The notes beneath the pieces were generated by a model. That model searched no databases. It saw only the letters and a program-made list of their open reading frames with translations, and was not told the DNA's origin. 64,000 bases of DNA, taken from contig CBFDBO010000007.1 of assembly GCA_965603075.1 (NCBI GenBank), positions 1-64,000 on the forward strand, in the 5' to 3' direction. The translations under genes and the position numbers were made by a program. The first letter of the stretch is position 1; each line of letters starts with the position of its first letter. The stretch is from JABJOR01 sp965603075. GTDB lineage: Bacteria; Pseudomonadota; Alphaproteobacteria; Rhodospirillales; Casp-alpha2. This document shows, in pieces, positions 18,047 through 27,440 of this stretch.

Positions 18047-18868
18047 TTAAACTTTAGCCTTCCGAAATGGTTGGCTGAGCATATGGTGCAGTTGTTGTTC
18101 TTTCGGGTTGCGAAACTGTTTTAAACCGATGGTCATGCCTTGGTGACCTTCTTCGGGTTGGGCGCGGTACGTACCGAACACGCGGTCCCAGATTGATAGA
18201 TTAAACCCAAAATTTGAATTGAACTCCCGAGGGGTGTGGGAATGATGCACCCGGTGTACATCAGGGGTAATAACAAACAACCGTAAGAAACGATCCAGCG
18301 GTTTTGCCAGCCTGACATTGGCATGGTTGAAAATAGCCATGCCATTAAGGCCAATTTCAAAAACCAATACAGCCAAACCCGGAGCGCCAAGAATAGCCAC
18401 GAGGGCGAACTTGATGCCCATGGACAATAAAATTTCAATGGGGTGGAAGCGCAAGCCCGTTGTCACGTCATAATCCATATCGGCATGATGCAAACGGTGC
18501 AGCCGCCAAAATATTGGCACGATATGGAACAAACGGTGTTGGAAGTAAATGGTCATATCCATGATAACCAGGGCAATCACAAAACTGATCCAATAGGGTA
18601 TTTCAAGAATGTTTAATATTCCCCATTGGTTATTGGTTGCATAATCGGCAAACCAGATTAGCGGAACAGGAATGATCAACCGCATGAGCAATGAGTTCAA
18701 GACAACCAAACCAAGGTTATTAATCCATCGCACAGTTCGCGATATCAAACGATCGCGCCTGGGGAGCAAGTGTTCTAACGCTGCCATGATCAGTAAAATA
18801 CCAACAAAAAAACCCACCCGGTAGGATGATATTTCCGCAGGTGTCAGTGTTGATACTTCACCGTCCAT
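18047..18868 (-). CDS. Fatty acid hydroxylase/sterol desaturase-family membrane protein
   Basis: A 273-residue integral membrane di-iron enzyme. The histidine clusters HRLFH, HRLHHAD and HRVHHSH are all present, with four to five hydrophobic helices before and between them. Family members hydroxylate or desaturate lipids (sterols, fatty acids, carotenoids); the substrate cannot be read from the sequence. The gene lies 24 bp downstream of the formaldehyde dehydrogenase gene on the same strand and is probably co-transcribed with it, although no functional link is obvious. Confidence 0.87.
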   Translation of the reverse strand: MDGEVSTLTPAEISSYRVGFFVGILLIMAALEHLLPRRDRLISRTVRWINNLGLVVLNSLLMRLIIPVPLIWFADYATNNQWGILNILEIPYWISFVIALVIMDMTIYFQHRLFHIVPIFWRLHRLHHADMDYDVTTGLRFHPIEILLSMGIKFALVAILGAPGLAVLVFEIGLNGMAIFNHANVRLAKPLDRFLRLFVITPDVHRVHHSHTPREFNSNFGFNLSIWDRVFGTYRAQPEEGHQGMTIGLKQFRNPKEQQLHHMLSQPFRKAKV

Positions 18869-18892
18869 GATTTTTTCCTATAATGATATTCT

Positions 18893-20005
18893 TTAGTCGT
18901 AAATTACCACCGAGCGAATGGACTGACCAGCGTGCATTAAATCAAATGCCGTGTTGATGTCTTCAAGCGGCATGGTGTGGGTGATCAGATCATCAATGTT
19001 GATCTTGCCATCCATGTACCAATCGACAATCTTCGGCACATCTGTGCGACCTTTTGCCCCCCCAAAGGCAGAGCCACGCCAGACCCGACCCGTTACCAAT
19101 TGGAACGGACGGGTGGAAATTTCTTGACCGGCACCGGCCACGCCGATGATGGTGCTTTCGCCCCAACCCTTGTGACAGCATTCTAGCGCGTCGCGCATGA
19201 CATCGACGTTGCCAATGCATTCAAAAGAATGATCCGCACCGCCGCCGGTCAGGTCGACCAAGTACGGAACCAGATCGCCTTCGACTTCGCTGGGATTTAC
19301 AAAATGGGTCATGCCGAATTTCTCAGCCATTTCTTTGCGATCACCGTTCAGGTCCACACCAACAATCATGTTGGCACCAACCATGCGCGCGCCTTGGACA
19401 ACATTCAGGCCAATACCGCCAAGACCAAAGACAATGACATTATCGCCGGGTTTAACTTTGGCGGTATTGATCACCGCACCGATTCCCGTTGTGACACCAC
19501 AGCCGATGTAACAGATTTTATCAAACGGGGCATCTTGGCGAACTTTGGCTAGGGCGATTTCGGGTAAGACCGAATAATTGGCAAAAGTAGAACAGCCCAT
19601 ATAGTGATGAATTTTTTCGCCTCCAATTGAAAAACGGCTGGTCCCGTCGGGCATCAAGCCTTGACCCTGGGTCACCCGAATGGCCTGACACAAATTGGTT
19701 CTGCCTGATGTGCAATAATCACATTCACGGCATTCCGGTGTATAGAGCGGGATAACATGATCGCCTTTTTTAAGGGACGTAACACCTTTGCCCACGTCAA
19801 CCACAACACCCGCCCCTTCATGGCCTAAGATCGCCGGAAAGATACCTTCAGGATCGGCTCCAGAGCGGGTAAATTCGTCCGTGTGGCAAATACCCGTTGC
19901 CTTCATTTCAACCAGAACCTCACCCTCACGCGGGCCATCGAGGGTAACAGTTTCAATAGAGAGGGGTTCTCCGGCCTTCCAAGCAACAGCGGCTTTAACG
20001 TCCAT
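18893..20005 (-). CDS. adhC: S-(hydroxymethyl)glutathione dehydrogenase / class III alcohol dehydrogenase
   Basis: A 370-residue zinc enzyme that oxidises the glutathione adduct of formaldehyde with NAD+, and can reduce S-nitrosoglutathione. Catalytic zinc ligands include Cys40 (TGICHTDEF) and His61 (GHEGAG); the structural zinc cysteines are at 92, 95, 98 and 106 (CRECDYC...NLC). The NAD site is GLGGIGLNVVQG. ATG 20005 is chosen since AAGGA lies 8 bases upstream and the length then matches class III enzymes; the frame is open 22 codons further. It would detoxify formaldehyde released by demethylation, relevant to the MttB-family gene elsewhere in the window. Confidence 0.92.
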   Translation of the reverse strand: MDVKAAVAWKAGEPLSIETVTLDGPREGEVLVEMKATGICHTDEFTRSGADPEGIFPAILGHEGAGVVVDVGKGVTSLKKGDHVIPLYTPECRECDYCTSGRTNLCQAIRVTQGQGLMPDGTSRFSIGGEKIHHYMGCSTFANYSVLPEIALAKVRQDAPFDKICYIGCGVTTGIGAVINTAKVKPGDNVIVFGLGGIGLNVVQGARMVGANMIVGVDLNGDRKEMAEKFGMTHFVNPSEVEGDLVPYLVDLTGGGADHSFECIGNVDVMRDALECCHKGWGESTIIGVAGAGQEISTRPFQLVTGRVWRGSAFGGAKGRTDVPKIVDWYMDGKINIDDLITHTMPLEDINTAFDLMHAGQSIRSVVIYD

Positions 20006-20155
20006 TCCAGTATCCTTTTTAAGCAATGTAAATTTAAACGCAATAGAATGACGGCTGAGCCCTTCGGTCAAGGTTTTATATTAATAAAAGGGCTTGTTTT
20101 GATAAAAAAACGCTCCCACTGTAGGGGAGATTATTTTAAGGATTTGAGGCCGCAT

Positions 20156-21433
20156 ATGACGATACCTACTCTCCCTAATACGGAACTCAATACGGGTCCA
20201 TTAAAGGGGCTCAATACCGGCCCGTTGAAGGGCCTGCGAGTTCTTGATCTTACCCGTATTCTGGCGGGCCCCGTTTGTACTCAATTGTTCGGTGATTTGG
20301 GGGCAGATGTGATTAAAGTCGAGCGCGCCGGGGCAGGGGACGATACCCGTAAATGGGGACCGCCATATGTAAAAGATGAAGCGGGTGAGAATACCGACGA
20401 GAGCGCCTATTACCTATCGGCCAACAGAAACAAGCGCTCTCTTGCCATTGATATATCTAAACCTGAGGGCTGCGCCCTTGTGCGGCAATTGCTGGCCCAT
20501 TGTGATGTGCTGGTGGAAAACTTTAAAGTGGGCGGCTTAAAACGCTATGGATTGTCGTATGACGATTTAAAAGCAGAATTCCCAGCGCTGGTTTATTGTT
20601 CCATTACGGGGTTTGGCCAAACCGGCCCCTATGCGGCGCAAGCTGGATACGATTATTTGGCACAAGGAATGGGCGGTGTCATGTCGATAACGGGCGAACC
20701 AGATGGACAACCCATGAAGGTGGGGGTCGCTATTGCGGATATTATGTGTGGTATGTACGCGTCCACGGCTGTGCTCGCCGCGATTTATCACCGCGATAAA
20801 ACGGGCGAGGGGCAAAGCATCGATTTGGCCTTGCTGGATACCCAGGTGGCGTGGCTTGCCAATGTGGGGATGAATTATTTATCCTCGGGTGAGCCATCAC
20901 CCCGATTGGGTAATCAGCACCCTAATATCGTGCCCTATCAAGTTTTCCAATCCAGTGATGGTTATTTTATTCTGGCCGTTGGTAATGATGGGCAATTTAA
21001 AAAATTCTGTGAATTCGCCAACCTTGAAAATTTACCCGATGATCCTAAATTTATGACCAATGATATGCGGGTTCACAATCGTGATGAGTTGATTGCGATC
21101 ATTGAGAATGCAACGCGATTGAAAAGTAAAGATCATTGGCTTGATGGCTTAGCCGTAATTGGGGTTCCCGCCGGACCGGTCAATACCGTCGCAGAAGCTT
21201 TTGATGATCCACAGGTTAAGCACCGCGATATGCGTATTACGATGGAGCACGCATCATCCGGTACGGGGACGGTGGATTTGATTGGCAACCCGGTTAAATT
21301 ATCAAAGACCCCGGTGAGCTATCGCCTTGCGCCGCCCACACGAGGAGAGCAAACGGATCAGGTGTTAAATGAAATTCTAAATATGGATGAAGGCTCTATT
21401 TTAGCGCTCCGCAAACAGGGTATAATCGAATAG
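20156..21433 (+). CDS. Class III CoA-transferase (CaiB/BaiF family)
   Basis: A 425-residue CoA-transferase. The N-terminal LRVLDLTRILAGPVCTQ, the GFGQTGPYA loop and the catalytic aspartate, Asp228 in IDLALLDTQ, are family hallmarks. The enzyme moves CoA from an acyl-CoA to an organic acid; substrate is not predictable. ATG 20156 is supported by GAGG 6 bases upstream, although the frame is open for another 91 codons into the divergent gene's promoter. Residues 11-26 are two copies of an eight-residue unit (LNTGPLKG), duplicated in DNA with synonymous differences. msrB follows after 7 bp. Confidence 0.9.
   Translation: MTIPTLPNTELNTGPLKGLNTGPLKGLRVLDLTRILAGPVCTQLFGDLGADVIKVERAGAGDDTRKWGPPYVKDEAGENTDESAYYLSANRNKRSLAIDISKPEGCALVRQLLAHCDVLVENFKVGGLKRYGLSYDDLKAEFPALVYCSITGFGQTGPYAAQAGYDYLAQGMGGVMSITGEPDGQPMKVGVAIADIMCGMYASTAVLAAIYHRDKTGEGQSIDLALLDTQVAWLANVGMNYLSSGEPSPRLGNQHPNIVPYQVFQSSDGYFILAVGNDGQFKKFCEFANLENLPDDPKFMTNDMRVHNRDELIAIIENATRLKSKDHWLDGLAVIGVPAGPVNTVAEAFDDPQVKHRDMRITMEHASSGTGTVDLIGNPVKLSKTPVSYRLAPPTRGEQTDQVLNEILNMDEGSILALRKQGIIE
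20189..20236 (+). repeat. 24-bp in-frame tandem duplication in the CoA-transferase gene
   Basis: Two copies encode LNTGPLKG twice before the conserved LRVLDLTR strand. The copies differ at synonymous positions, so the duplication is not recent. It lengthens the N-terminus without disturbing the fold. Confidence 0.7.
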
Positions 21434-21440
21434 GTGTAGA

Positions 21441-21836
21441 ATGGTTGAAAAAATTAGAAAGTCGGATCAAGAATGGGAAGAACAATTAACACCCGAGCAA
21501 TATTACGTATGCCGCAATAAAGGTACCGAAGCACCCTTTAGCGGCCGCTATACAGATGTCTTTGCTGAGGGGGATTATAAATGTGTGTGTTGTGAGAACC
21601 CACTATTTACCTCGGAAGCCAAATTTCAGTCAAGCTGTGGTTGGCCGAGCTTTAACGCGCCCGTCTCGCAAGAGGCTGTCATCTATGAAGTTGATGTGAC
21701 GCTGGGAATGAAACGCACGGAAGTAATGTGCGCGCGGTGTGACGCGCATTTAGGACATGTTTTTGATGACGGTCCCGCACCGACAGGGATACGGTTTTGT
21801 ATTAACTCTGTATGCTTGGTTCATGATAATCAATAA
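21441..21836 (+). CDS. msrB: Peptide-methionine (R)-S-oxide reductase
   Basis: A 131-residue repair enzyme that reduces R-methionine sulfoxide in proteins. Zinc cysteines are Cys48/Cys51 and Cys97/Cys100; the catalytic Cys120 is in RFCINS, and the GWPSF and HLGHVF segments are conserved. Length is normal for a stand-alone MsrB. It follows the CoA-transferase gene by 7 bp and probably shares its transcript. Confidence 0.95.
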   Translation: MVEKIRKSDQEWEEQLTPEQYYVCRNKGTEAPFSGRYTDVFAEGDYKCVCCENPLFTSEAKFQSSCGWPSFNAPVSQEAVIYEVDVTLGMKRTEVMCARCDAHLGHVFDDGPAPTGIRFCINSVCLVHDNQ

Positions 21837-21845
21837 ATAGTCTAA

Positions 21846-22109
21846 TTAGCTGTCAGGAACTTCATTTGTATTTGCGGCTTTGAGGGCAGGGTAAAGTGGA
21901 AGCTCGCCTAGTCTGGCTTTTTCAATTAGACCGTAACTAATTTCTCCGGCGCTTTCTGGTCCAAAATGTTCGCTTAACATTGCGATGCCAACACCCGTGG
22001 TTGCGATGGCAATATCAGCGGGTTGAACACCTGATTTAATGAGATCGATAATTTTTTTGGAAATTTCAGTAGCGGCTAAGGTACCTGTTTCAACATTGGG
22101 CATGTGCAT
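21846..22109 (-). CDS. Conserved-looking small protein of unknown function (87 residues)
   Basis: Not recognised. AGGAG lies 8 bases before the ATG, which supports a real gene. The product is soluble and mixed alpha/beta: an N-terminal amphipathic helix (SKKIIDLIKSGVQPADIA), a small-residue stretch (IATTGVGIAML) and a further helix. There is no signal peptide or cysteine. It lies 55 bp downstream of the GlxA-type regulator on the same strand and could be co-transcribed with it. Confidence 0.7.
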   Translation of the reverse strand: MHMPNVETGTLAATEISKKIIDLIKSGVQPADIAIATTGVGIAMLSEHFGPESAGEISYGLIEKARLGELPLYPALKAANTNEVPDS

Positions 22110-22164
22110 TTTATAGTCTCCTTATTATGATAACGGTACTTATAATATAGATTTCAACTATTTT

Positions 22165-23127
22165 TTATTGTTCCATTTTAATCAAGCTAGGCGGCTGGCC
22201 ATAGGCTTTTTTAAACAACCGGGAAAAATGGGCCGCATCGGCAAATCCACATTCCATAGCAACACTGGTGATAGAGCGTTGCGAGTGGGTTAATAAATGG
22301 CGAGCAAATTCTAATCTAAGATTTCTGTAGAATACCTGCGGGGGGTTATTTAGTTCTTTTTTAAACACGCGGTCCAGTTGACGGCGGGATAAATTTATCC
22401 GTTCAGCAATTTCAGAGATGGATAAAGGTACGGTCAGGTTTTGTTCCATTAATAATGTGGCGCGACGGACTTTATCATTGATGGCTTGTCCCATTACCGG
22501 ATGGGATTGGGGGGTGTTATGGGAGCGTGCTTGATCAACGGATAGAATATGTAAACTTTTTTGAGCCTTAGCCCGCCCAAAATGTTTCTCAATGATCCAT
22601 GCTGCCAGATCAGCCGAGGCCACCCCACCAGCGCATGTGATACGGTTACCATCCACGACAAATAATTGGTCGGCTACCGGAATGACGCCGGTTTGTTCGT
22701 CTTCCAACTCACGGTAATGGAACCAACTAATGCAACACCGCCGCCCCGCCATCAGCCCCGTGCGGGCAAGGGTGAAAGCCCCGGTGCATAACCCGATTAA
22801 TGTAATGCCCGCTTTGTCGGCTTTGTGAAGGAACGTATTGAGCTCGTCACTCAGGACATCTCCCCGGTGGAGCAAGCCACCGCAAACGACAATGTAATCG
22901 TATGTCTCGGGATTTTGTAAGGGGGCTTCGCGCGCCACATGGGCGCCACAGCTAGATGTTACACCCGCCGGGTTAGAGGCCAAAAAAGTCCACTGACAAT
23001 CGACAGGACGCGAGAAATCGCCCTCATCGCCAGCCAAACGCAAAGTATCAACGAATGTTGAAAACGCGGTCAACGTGAAATGCGGTAATAATACAAAACC
23101 AAATTTCAATGCCTTGGTGGGCTTCAT
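22165..23127 (-). CDS. GlxA-type transcriptional regulator (DJ-1/PfpI plus AraC domains)
   Basis: A 320-residue regulator. Residues about 8-190 form a DJ-1/PfpI class I amidotransferase-like sensor, including the nucleophile-elbow region LIGLCTGAF. Residues about 215-315 form an AraC helix-turn-helix pair (ISEIAERINLSRRQLDRVF and VAMECGFADAAHFSRLFKK). Characterised relatives (GbdR, CdhR, ArgR of Pseudomonas) respond to glycine betaine, carnitine or arginine. The target here is unknown; the divergent and neighbouring genes give no clear hint. Confidence 0.9.
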   Translation of the reverse strand: MKPTKALKFGFVLLPHFTLTAFSTFVDTLRLAGDEGDFSRPVDCQWTFLASNPAGVTSSCGAHVAREAPLQNPETYDYIVVCGGLLHRGDVLSDELNTFLHKADKAGITLIGLCTGAFTLARTGLMAGRRCCISWFHYRELEDEQTGVIPVADQLFVVDGNRITCAGGVASADLAAWIIEKHFGRAKAQKSLHILSVDQARSHNTPQSHPVMGQAINDKVRRATLLMEQNLTVPLSISEIAERINLSRRQLDRVFKKELNNPPQVFYRNLRLEFARHLLTHSQRSITSVAMECGFADAAHFSRLFKKAYGQPPSLIKMEQ

Positions 23128-23211
23128 TAGTGAACCTTAGTAAAAAAATACTTATCTGTACATTACACATAGAGAGGCAGGTTTGAACAGACGAAGGTTT
23201 AGGTGTTGATT

Positions 23212-23601
23212 TTACAAAATTAAATTTTTCAGGGCGTGAGATTGAATTTCCTGATAGCTTTTGCCGGTTTTTTTGGACAAGCTTTCGAGCTTTTCAAATA
23301 GATCAAAATCAACCCGAACCGTTAATTGCCTTCGAGGTTTATCGCGTTTTGTTAAAAGATTTTTTATAGAGTTTTTTATAGGGCTGGCATTGACAGGAAA
23401 GCTAATATCCTCTGGGCTGTTTTCAACATGGTTATGTCGAACCGGATTTTTGCGTTTGATTAATCCCATAAGTTGGTTGGTGTTCGTATTTCCCAAAGCC
23501 GTTGGGGGATCGACTTGGGGGGGCGCCGCTATTTGCATAGCGGGAGAGGGGGCCGCATTTCCTTTTCTACTGAGCAAGGAATGATGAGTTTCATTAAACA
23601 T
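23212..23601 (-). CDS. Ribbon-helix-helix-like ParA partner protein
   Basis: A 129-residue protein. The N-terminal 85 residues are low-complexity, Pro/Asn/Ala-rich and probably disordered. The C-terminal 45 look like a ribbon-helix-helix DNA-binding domain: RRQLTVRVDFDLFEKLESLS then a second helix after TGKS. This layout (flexible N-terminus, RHH C-terminus) is that of ParG/CopG-like partition partners. ATG 23601 is supported by GAGGA directly upstream and lies 11 bases after the ParA stop, so translation is coupled. The flexible arm may stimulate the ATPase. Confidence 0.72.
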   Translation of the reverse strand: MFNETHHSLLSRKGNAAPSPAMQIAAPPQVDPPTALGNTNTNQLMGLIKRKNPVRHNHVENSPEDISFPVNASPIKNSIKNLLTKRDKPRRQLTVRVDFDLFEKLESLSKKTGKSYQEIQSHALKNLIL

Positions 23602-23612
23602 GATATTTCCTC

Positions 23613-24545
23613 TCAACCCATTTCGGCTTCAGTGGGCGCATTCCCAAATCCATCGGACTTGCGGCGACCAAAAGTAGTTTCCATACGGCGACCAAAACCA
23701 GTGGGTTGTTGTTCGGCTTCGCGTGCATTACGCATTTTGAAGGGCGATTGTTGTGGCTCTGTGGACGCGGTGGAGGACGCGCCTAAGGGGGCATTTGGGG
23801 CAATTACCGTTTCATAAGTCTGATAGCCTTCGTCGCGTTCTAAACGATTGAGACGTTCTGATAAATAATCAAACAGCATACGAATTTCCATCGCTGATTT
23901 ACCATCTGGGTTGCTTTCCATAACGGACCGACCATCGATCATGCTGCTGGCGAAATCAATTCGGTTGTGAACAACTGTGGGGGCAACTGTCCCATGTTGA
24001 CTGAGCGCCATAGCGACGTCTCCGGTCAGCTTTGCCCGTCTTGTGGCGCAATTGATTGCGAAAACCATTGGCTTGTTACAGTTCTCAACCAGATCAACGG
24101 TTGGTCCAATGGCGCGCAGATCGTGGGGGCTGGGGCGTGTTGGTATAACCACCATATCGGCGAATTGGATGATATCACGAATGGTATCTGTTACGGTTGG
24201 TTGGGTATCAATGAACACCATTTTTACGCCAATCTGACGTAGATCCTCCAGTGTGTCATAAAGCCGTTCCACCGTGGTTTGAACGAACATTGGGGTTTGC
24301 TCGCCACGGGCATTCCACCAATCAGACAGGCTGCCCTGAGGGTCTGTATCGATCAATGCAACGGGTCCCATACCAGCAAGTTCGGCTTGTACGGCGAGTT
24401 GACCACATAGGGTGGTTTTACCGGAGCCCCCTTTTTGTGAAGAAAATACCAAAGTTCTGGTTGGGCGGTTACCTTGAGTAGCACTCAATAATTCTGAAGA
24501 TGAACTGGTGTTTGTGTATTGAGACAGCAATGAGGTACTAGACAT
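23613..24545 (-). CDS. ParA/MinD-family ATPase, orphan chromosomal
   Basis: A 310-residue ATPase. The deviant Walker A motif SSQKGGSGKTTL (about residues 35-46) has the signature lysine of ParA proteins; Walker A' is IDTDPQGSLSDW, and IDTQPT marks Walker B. The last 70 residues are an unusual basic, Gln/Ala-rich tail. AGGAG lies 7 bases before the ATG. ParA proteins position plasmids, chromosomes, or large cargo such as chemoreceptor clusters and carboxysomes. No ParB, replication or chemotaxis gene is nearby, so the cargo is unknown. Confidence 0.85.
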   Translation of the reverse strand: MSSTSLLSQYTNTSSSSELLSATQGNRPTRTLVFSSQKGGSGKTTLCGQLAVQAELAGMGPVALIDTDPQGSLSDWWNARGEQTPMFVQTTVERLYDTLEDLRQIGVKMVFIDTQPTVTDTIRDIIQFADMVVIPTRPSPHDLRAIGPTVDLVENCNKPMVFAINCATRRAKLTGDVAMALSQHGTVAPTVVHNRIDFASSMIDGRSVMESNPDGKSAMEIRMLFDYLSERLNRLERDEGYQTYETVIAPNAPLGASSTASTEPQQSPFKMRNAREAEQQPTGFGRRMETTFGRRKSDGFGNAPTEAEMG

Positions 24546-24712
24546 TTTTTAACTCCTGTTCGGTAGCCCCGCTATCTGACCCTCTTAAGGGGGGAAGATC
24601 GGTGGCTTCGCGTCTCGTCATTTCTAACGATTTGCCTTTATCGCGGTGTGTGTTGATGAGGCAATGTACATCCTCACTGTTTTGAACATTAGAATATTTG
24701 TTGGGATAGGTA

Positions 24713-24728
24713 AGTGATGACAGTCACT
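24713..24728. promoter_or_regulatory. Inverted repeat upstream of the ParA gene
   Basis: AGTGATGACAGTCACT has 5-bp arms around a 6-bp spacer, about 170 bp upstream of the parA start. It could be an operator or centromere-like site for the RHH partner, but only one copy is visible. The rest of the 296-bp gap between parA and the EamA gene shows no gene. Confidence 0.3.
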
Positions 24729-24841
24729 GGGAGTTATTATTTTCTTTTTGATAATAAATAGAAGTGACCTTTCCCTGTTTTTCCCATAGACATGATCCAT
24801 CATGTTATTTTTTAACATTCATTCGAGATCAAAAATATACA

Positions 24842-25720
24842 ATGACAGATAATCTTCGTGGCGCATTATGGATCGCTCTTGCCGCCGTTTGTGCGGCAGG
24901 GATGAGCGTTAGCATTCGTGCCTTGGGTGGAGAGGTGGCAACAAGCCAAATTGTTTTCGTCCGTTGCTTAATTGGACTTTCCATTGTCTTGTTATTTTCA
25001 ATTCGCAACAAAAGCATCCATATATTTAGCCCGCAATGGAAGTTGTTACTGCTTCGAAGCTTAATGACGTTGGTGGCCTTATTTTGTGGTTTCCACGCCA
25101 TGACCGTTTTGCCCCTTGCGCTGGTTACCATATTATTCTTTACAGCCCCATTATGGGTAACCGTTTTAGCGGTACCATTTTTTGGCGAAACAATCGGTTG
25201 GCGGCGTGGGCTTGCGACGCTGACAGGTTTTGCCGGGACCTTGGTCGTGTTGCGACCGGGGATCGTGGAGTTTGATCCGGTCATGTTGCTGGCTCTTGCA
25301 AGTTCATTGTTATTTGCCGGGGTTTTGTTGCTGGGAAAGAAACTCAGCAAAACCGATAGCATCGCCACCATGATGTTTTATGGCATGGTCGTCGCTGGTC
25401 TCGGCAGTATGCCTGTTGCTTTAACACACTGGCAGGACCCAAGCTGGGTTGAATGGGCGTTGCTGTTTTCGGTGGCGGGATTTGGCACCCTACGAGGATT
25501 TGGTGATACAAAAGGGTATGCCACGGGTGAGGCCAGCGTCATGGCCCCCTTTCAATATATTCGTTTGGTTATCGTAGCGGTGGCGGCCTATATCTTTTTT
25601 GCCGAAATCCCCGATATCTATACGATCGTCGGCGGCGGCATTATTATCGTCAGTTCGCTTTATATCGCCCACCGGGAAACAAAACGCCCCACCAAAGTTG
25701 GTAGCATATCAGCCTCCTAA
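24842..25720 (+). CDS. EamA/DMT-superfamily transporter
   Basis: A 292-residue inner-membrane protein with about ten hydrophobic helices arranged as two EamA repeats (residues about 5-135 and 145-280). The first ends in a PLALVTILFFTAPLWV helix and the second has the paired VMAPFQYIRL segment. ATG 24842 is chosen because the hydrophobic part begins there; the frame is open 26 codons upstream. Family members export amino acids, metabolites or drugs; the substrate is unknown. It stands alone between the ParA pair and the class V aminotransferase. Confidence 0.85.
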   Translation: MTDNLRGALWIALAAVCAAGMSVSIRALGGEVATSQIVFVRCLIGLSIVLLFSIRNKSIHIFSPQWKLLLLRSLMTLVALFCGFHAMTVLPLALVTILFFTAPLWVTVLAVPFFGETIGWRRGLATLTGFAGTLVVLRPGIVEFDPVMLLALASSLLFAGVLLLGKKLSKTDSIATMMFYGMVVAGLGSMPVALTHWQDPSWVEWALLFSVAGFGTLRGFGDTKGYATGEASVMAPFQYIRLVIVAVAAYIFFAEIPDIYTIVGGGIIIVSSLYIAHRETKRPTKVGSISAS

Positions 25721-25943
25721 AAGCTTAAATTGCCAATATTTAAATCAGTTAAATTCAATAATATAGTGATAAACACCAATATTTTATTAGTTGTTAGTGT
25801 TTAATGTACGAAAAATTCTGATTTTTTAATAAAAATGGCTCCGAAACGTACGGAGACTAATCCATAATGCTGACATTACTTATAATCATTAAAACGCCTT
25901 GTTCTGAGATTTAGATTTGAGCATAAGGCTAGGATTTTATGTC

Positions 25944-27440
25944 ATGGATTTGGAACACTATTTTAAGCCTTTTAAAGATCGTGTGATTGGGGAGAACCTC
26001 ATCCACGCTGGTCAGAAAATCGTTTATTCTGATTGGACGGCGAGTGGCCGTCTGTACGCACCGATTGAGGACTTCATGACCAATGAAATCGGTCCCATCG
26101 TTGCCAATACACATACCGAAGCAAGCTTTACCGGCAGCGCTATGACAAAATTGTATCATCAAGCTCAACAGCAAATTAAAGCCCATGTAAATGCATCCAA
26201 AGACGATGTGCTGATTTGTGCCGGACAGGGTATGACGACGGTGGTTAATAAATTTCAACGTATTCTAGGCCTTCGGATTGCTGAAAAGTGGCGGGATCAA
26301 ATATCAATTAATGAACTTGATAAACCCGTGGTGTTTGTCACTCACATGGAGCATCACTCCAACCAGACCAGTTGGAACGAGTGCGCCGTAACATTGGTCG
26401 TGCTCCCTGCAGACGCCAACAAAATGCCAGATTATGCAGCCCTTGATAAACTATTGATAAAATATGCAGCACGCCCTTTGAAAATTGGCTCCTTTTCGGC
26501 GTGTAGCAACGTTACGGGGGTCAAAATAGATTACACGACATTGGCTGAAACCATGCATAAACATGGCGGTTATTGTTTCGTGGATTTTGCGGCCTCTGCG
26601 CCCTATGTGGATATTGATATGCACCCGGAAAATCCCTTACACCAACTGGATGCGGTGATGTTCTCTCCGCACAAGTTTCTGGGGGGACCAGGAAGTTCTG
26701 GGGTGTTGGTTTTTAATAGTGAGCTTTATAATAATACCGTACCAGACCATCCCGGCGGAGGTACCGTATCATGGACCAACCCCTGGGGAGGACATCAGTT
26801 CTTTAACGATATTGAAGTCCGTGAAGATGGTGGTACACCTGGGTTTCTCCAAACAATACGAACGGCGATGGCCATCCAGCTTAAGGACGCTATGGGAACT
26901 GAGAATATCAATCGTCGAGAAAAACAACTTATCGATTTGTTGTTTGATGAACTGATAGATGTTCCCGGTCTAAAAATTCTTCATGATGATAATAAAGACA
27001 GGCTTTGTATTCTTTCATTTTACGTCACGGATGTTCATTTCAATTTGGTGGTTCGACTTCTTAGCGATCGCTTTGGCATCCAAACACGCGGCGGATGTTC
27101 CTGCGCGGGGACCTATGGGCATATATTATTGGGAATTGATCAAAAGACTTCCTGTGCGATCACAAACATGATTGATGAAGGCGACTTAAGTCAGAAACCG
27201 GGGTGGATTCGGGTTTCCCTGCATCCAACCACCACGGATAACGAGGTCCGGTTTATCGCACAGTCCATTAAATCTATTGTTGATAATATTGATGAATGGC
27301 AGAAGGATTATGTCTTTGATCCATCGCAAGGAGATTACATACCCATCATTAAAGCCGATCCTACCCTTAATCTGAATGCTTTCGATCCATTATCAAATGC
27401 GCCAGAAAATAAGTCGTTCTTACAAAAAGTATTTAGCTAA
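25944..27440 (+). CDS. Class V PLP-dependent aminotransferase (cysteine desulfurase-like)
   Basis: A 498-residue enzyme of the NifS/CsdA/isopenicillin-epimerase fold. The PLP lysine is in MFSPHKFLGGPGSSGV, and the GSFSACSNVTGVKID and VDFAASAPYVDID segments hold the cofactor. A C-terminal RGGCSCAGTYGH loop has paired cysteines where cysteine desulfurases keep the catalytic one. It is longer than typical cysteine desulfurases (about 400). ATG 25944 has AGGA 9 bases upstream. No sulfur-carrier gene is adjacent; a convergent Lrp-type regulator follows. Amino-acid lyase/desulfurase activity is likely but the substrate is open. Confidence 0.8.
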   Translation: MDLEHYFKPFKDRVIGENLIHAGQKIVYSDWTASGRLYAPIEDFMTNEIGPIVANTHTEASFTGSAMTKLYHQAQQQIKAHVNASKDDVLICAGQGMTTVVNKFQRILGLRIAEKWRDQISINELDKPVVFVTHMEHHSNQTSWNECAVTLVVLPADANKMPDYAALDKLLIKYAARPLKIGSFSACSNVTGVKIDYTTLAETMHKHGGYCFVDFAASAPYVDIDMHPENPLHQLDAVMFSPHKFLGGPGSSGVLVFNSELYNNTVPDHPGGGTVSWTNPWGGHQFFNDIEVREDGGTPGFLQTIRTAMAIQLKDAMGTENINRREKQLIDLLFDELIDVPGLKILHDDNKDRLCILSFYVTDVHFNLVVRLLSDRFGIQTRGGCSCAGTYGHILLGIDQKTSCAITNMIDEGDLSQKPGWIRVSLHPTTTDNEVRFIAQSIKSIVDNIDEWQKDYVFDPSQGDYIPIIKADPTLNLNAFDPLSNAPENKSFLQKVFS

